From Myxococcales bacterium (GTDB lineage Bacteria; Myxococcota; Polyangia; Polyangiales; Polyangiaceae), in assembly GCA_003151595.1 (NCBI GenBank), contig PLXW01000064.1, positions 1 to 21,565 on the forward strand: 21,565 nucleotides of DNA. The letters are read 5' to 3'. Shown here one piece after another: positions 20,918 through 21,565 of the stretch. Made by a program: the position numbers and the translations under genes. Below the pieces are notes generated by a model. The model saw only the letters and a list, made by a program, of their open reading frames with translations. It ran no database searches and had not been told where the DNA came from. Within the stretch, counting starts at the first letter, position 1. Every line of letters begins with the position of its first letter.

Positions 20918-21565
20918 GCAGCCACGAGCAAATCGCGCAGCGCGCGCGGGCTCTTGATCGCGCGCTCGCACGCCGCCACGAAGCGCCCCATCTCGAAGCC
21001 GCCGTCTTCGCGGGTCATCGCCGAGATCGTACGGATGGCGTGCGGCGTGCGCTTCCGCACGTGCTCGATGACGGCGTCGCGGATCGATTGCTCCGGAAAC
21101 GCCGGCAAGCCGGAGGTCACGTCCTGGTAGTGGTCGTACATCGCGTCCATGACCTTGGTGAGATCGATGTCGAGCGTGCGCATCGGGTTCACGAGCTCGT
21201 AGCTGGCGAAGGCTAGGATGATCGTGGTCGCCAGATTCTTGGCGAGGATCGTGTTCCGGCGCTTCTTCAGGTCGCCGTACACCTCGCCGTAGAAGCGCTG
21301 CCCGGCGGCGATGTGCCGCGACTCGTCGCGCCCGATGAGCGCGAGCACCTTGCGGACGATCGGATCTTTCGCGACGTGGTTGATCTTGTGAAAGATCTGG
21401 TTCGCCAGGTGCTCGCCCACGATGTTGATGTTCCCCATCATGAACGCGACGTCTTCGCGATCGAGCACGCCGAACGAATAGAGGAGGCGCACCCAGGCGT
21501 TCGGCGCTTCCATCGGCCGCCCGGTGATCTTCGGAATCAAGCGGCGGAGCGCGTCGTAGTGCTTC
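20914..21565 (-). CDS. Ferritin-like diiron protein, C-terminal part (5' end outside window)
   Basis: The frame continues past the window end, so the N-terminus is missing. The visible 217 codons contain one half of a diiron site. E43 (counted from the TTG at 21540, in GEHLANQ) is followed after 28 residues by DESRH (D72-H76), giving E-x28-D-E-x2-H. This agrees with the E-x(28-37)-D-E-x2-H signature of carboxylate-bridged non-haem diiron proteins (AurF-type N-oxygenases, acyl-ACP desaturases, ribonucleotide reductase R2, bacterial multicomponent monooxygenases). The other half-site should lie upstream or in the visible C-terminal helices. It probably activates oxygen on a small molecule, acyl chain or aromatic amine. 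The stop overlaps the FAD oxidoreductase start by four bases. I cannot name the exact family. Confidence 0.75.
   Translation of the reverse strand, partial: KHYDALRRLIPKITGRPMEAPNAWVRLLYSFGVLDREDVAFMMGNINIVGEHLANQIFHKINHVAKDPIVRKVLALIGRDESRHIAAGQRFYGEVYGDLKKRRNTILAKNLATTIILAFASYELVNPMRTLDIDLTKVMDAMYDHYQDVTSGLPAFPEQSIRDAVIEHVRKRTPHAIRTISAMTREDGGFEMGRFVAACERAIKSPRALRDLLVAA

Overview
The window is very GC-rich, with almost every codon ending in G or C, GTG starts common and genes packed tightly. It looks like the chromosome of a member of the Myxococcota (formerly Deltaproteobacteria). The evidence is a CdnL/CarD-type regulator that strongly resembles the Myxococcus protein, several lipoproteins with Asp/Gly/Ser-, Pro- or Ala-rich linkers, an ATPase-LuxR regulator of nearly 1,000 residues, and a 1,055-residue C-terminal processing protease with extra surface domains. 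A Polyangiales-like source is my inference. I see no rRNA, tRNA, CRISPR array, insertion sequence or phage gene.

Layout. Positions 2-3877 (+): the 3' part of tyrS, a lipoprotein overlapping it by 4 nt, cdnL with an intrinsic terminator, a 361-nt stretch holding a possible 34-codon gene, a membrane-anchored glutaredoxin-like protein, and a PduO-type cobalamin adenosyltransferase. Positions 3893-6521 (-): an ECF sigma factor without an adjacent anti-sigma gene, the bifunctional NAD(P)HX repair enzyme, and acpS. pdxJ (6578-7309, +) is divergent from acpS. Positions 7334-11336 (-): the S41 protease and a SAM methyltransferase. Positions 11425-14484 (+): a FadR-type GntR regulator with a 17-bp perfect palindrome in its promoter, a lipoprotein, and a di-haem c-type cytochrome lipoprotein coupled to it. 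Positions 14489-21565 (-): a Pro/Ser-rich lipoprotein, a LAL-type LuxR regulator, a second lipoprotein, a CrtI-like FAD oxidoreductase and a ferritin-like diiron enzyme cut by the window end.

How the genes work together. The first half is mostly core metabolism: translation, cofactor synthesis and repair, and stringent-type transcription control. The second half is more lineage-specific. Two groups look like small functional modules. One is gntR + lipoprotein + di-haem cytochrome. The other is a tightly packed run: diiron enzyme, FAD oxidoreductase, lipoprotein, LAL regulator. Recurrent fine-scale features are GTGA stop/start overlaps, -10-like TAnnnT hexamers 7-11 nt before start codons lacking a Shine-Dalgarno sequence, and inverted repeats at gene ends that include the stop codons. 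None of the genes forms a defence, CRISPR or mobile system that I can recognise. The most novel material is in the two modules, the cysteine-bearing ECF sigma factor and the unusual glutaredoxin.
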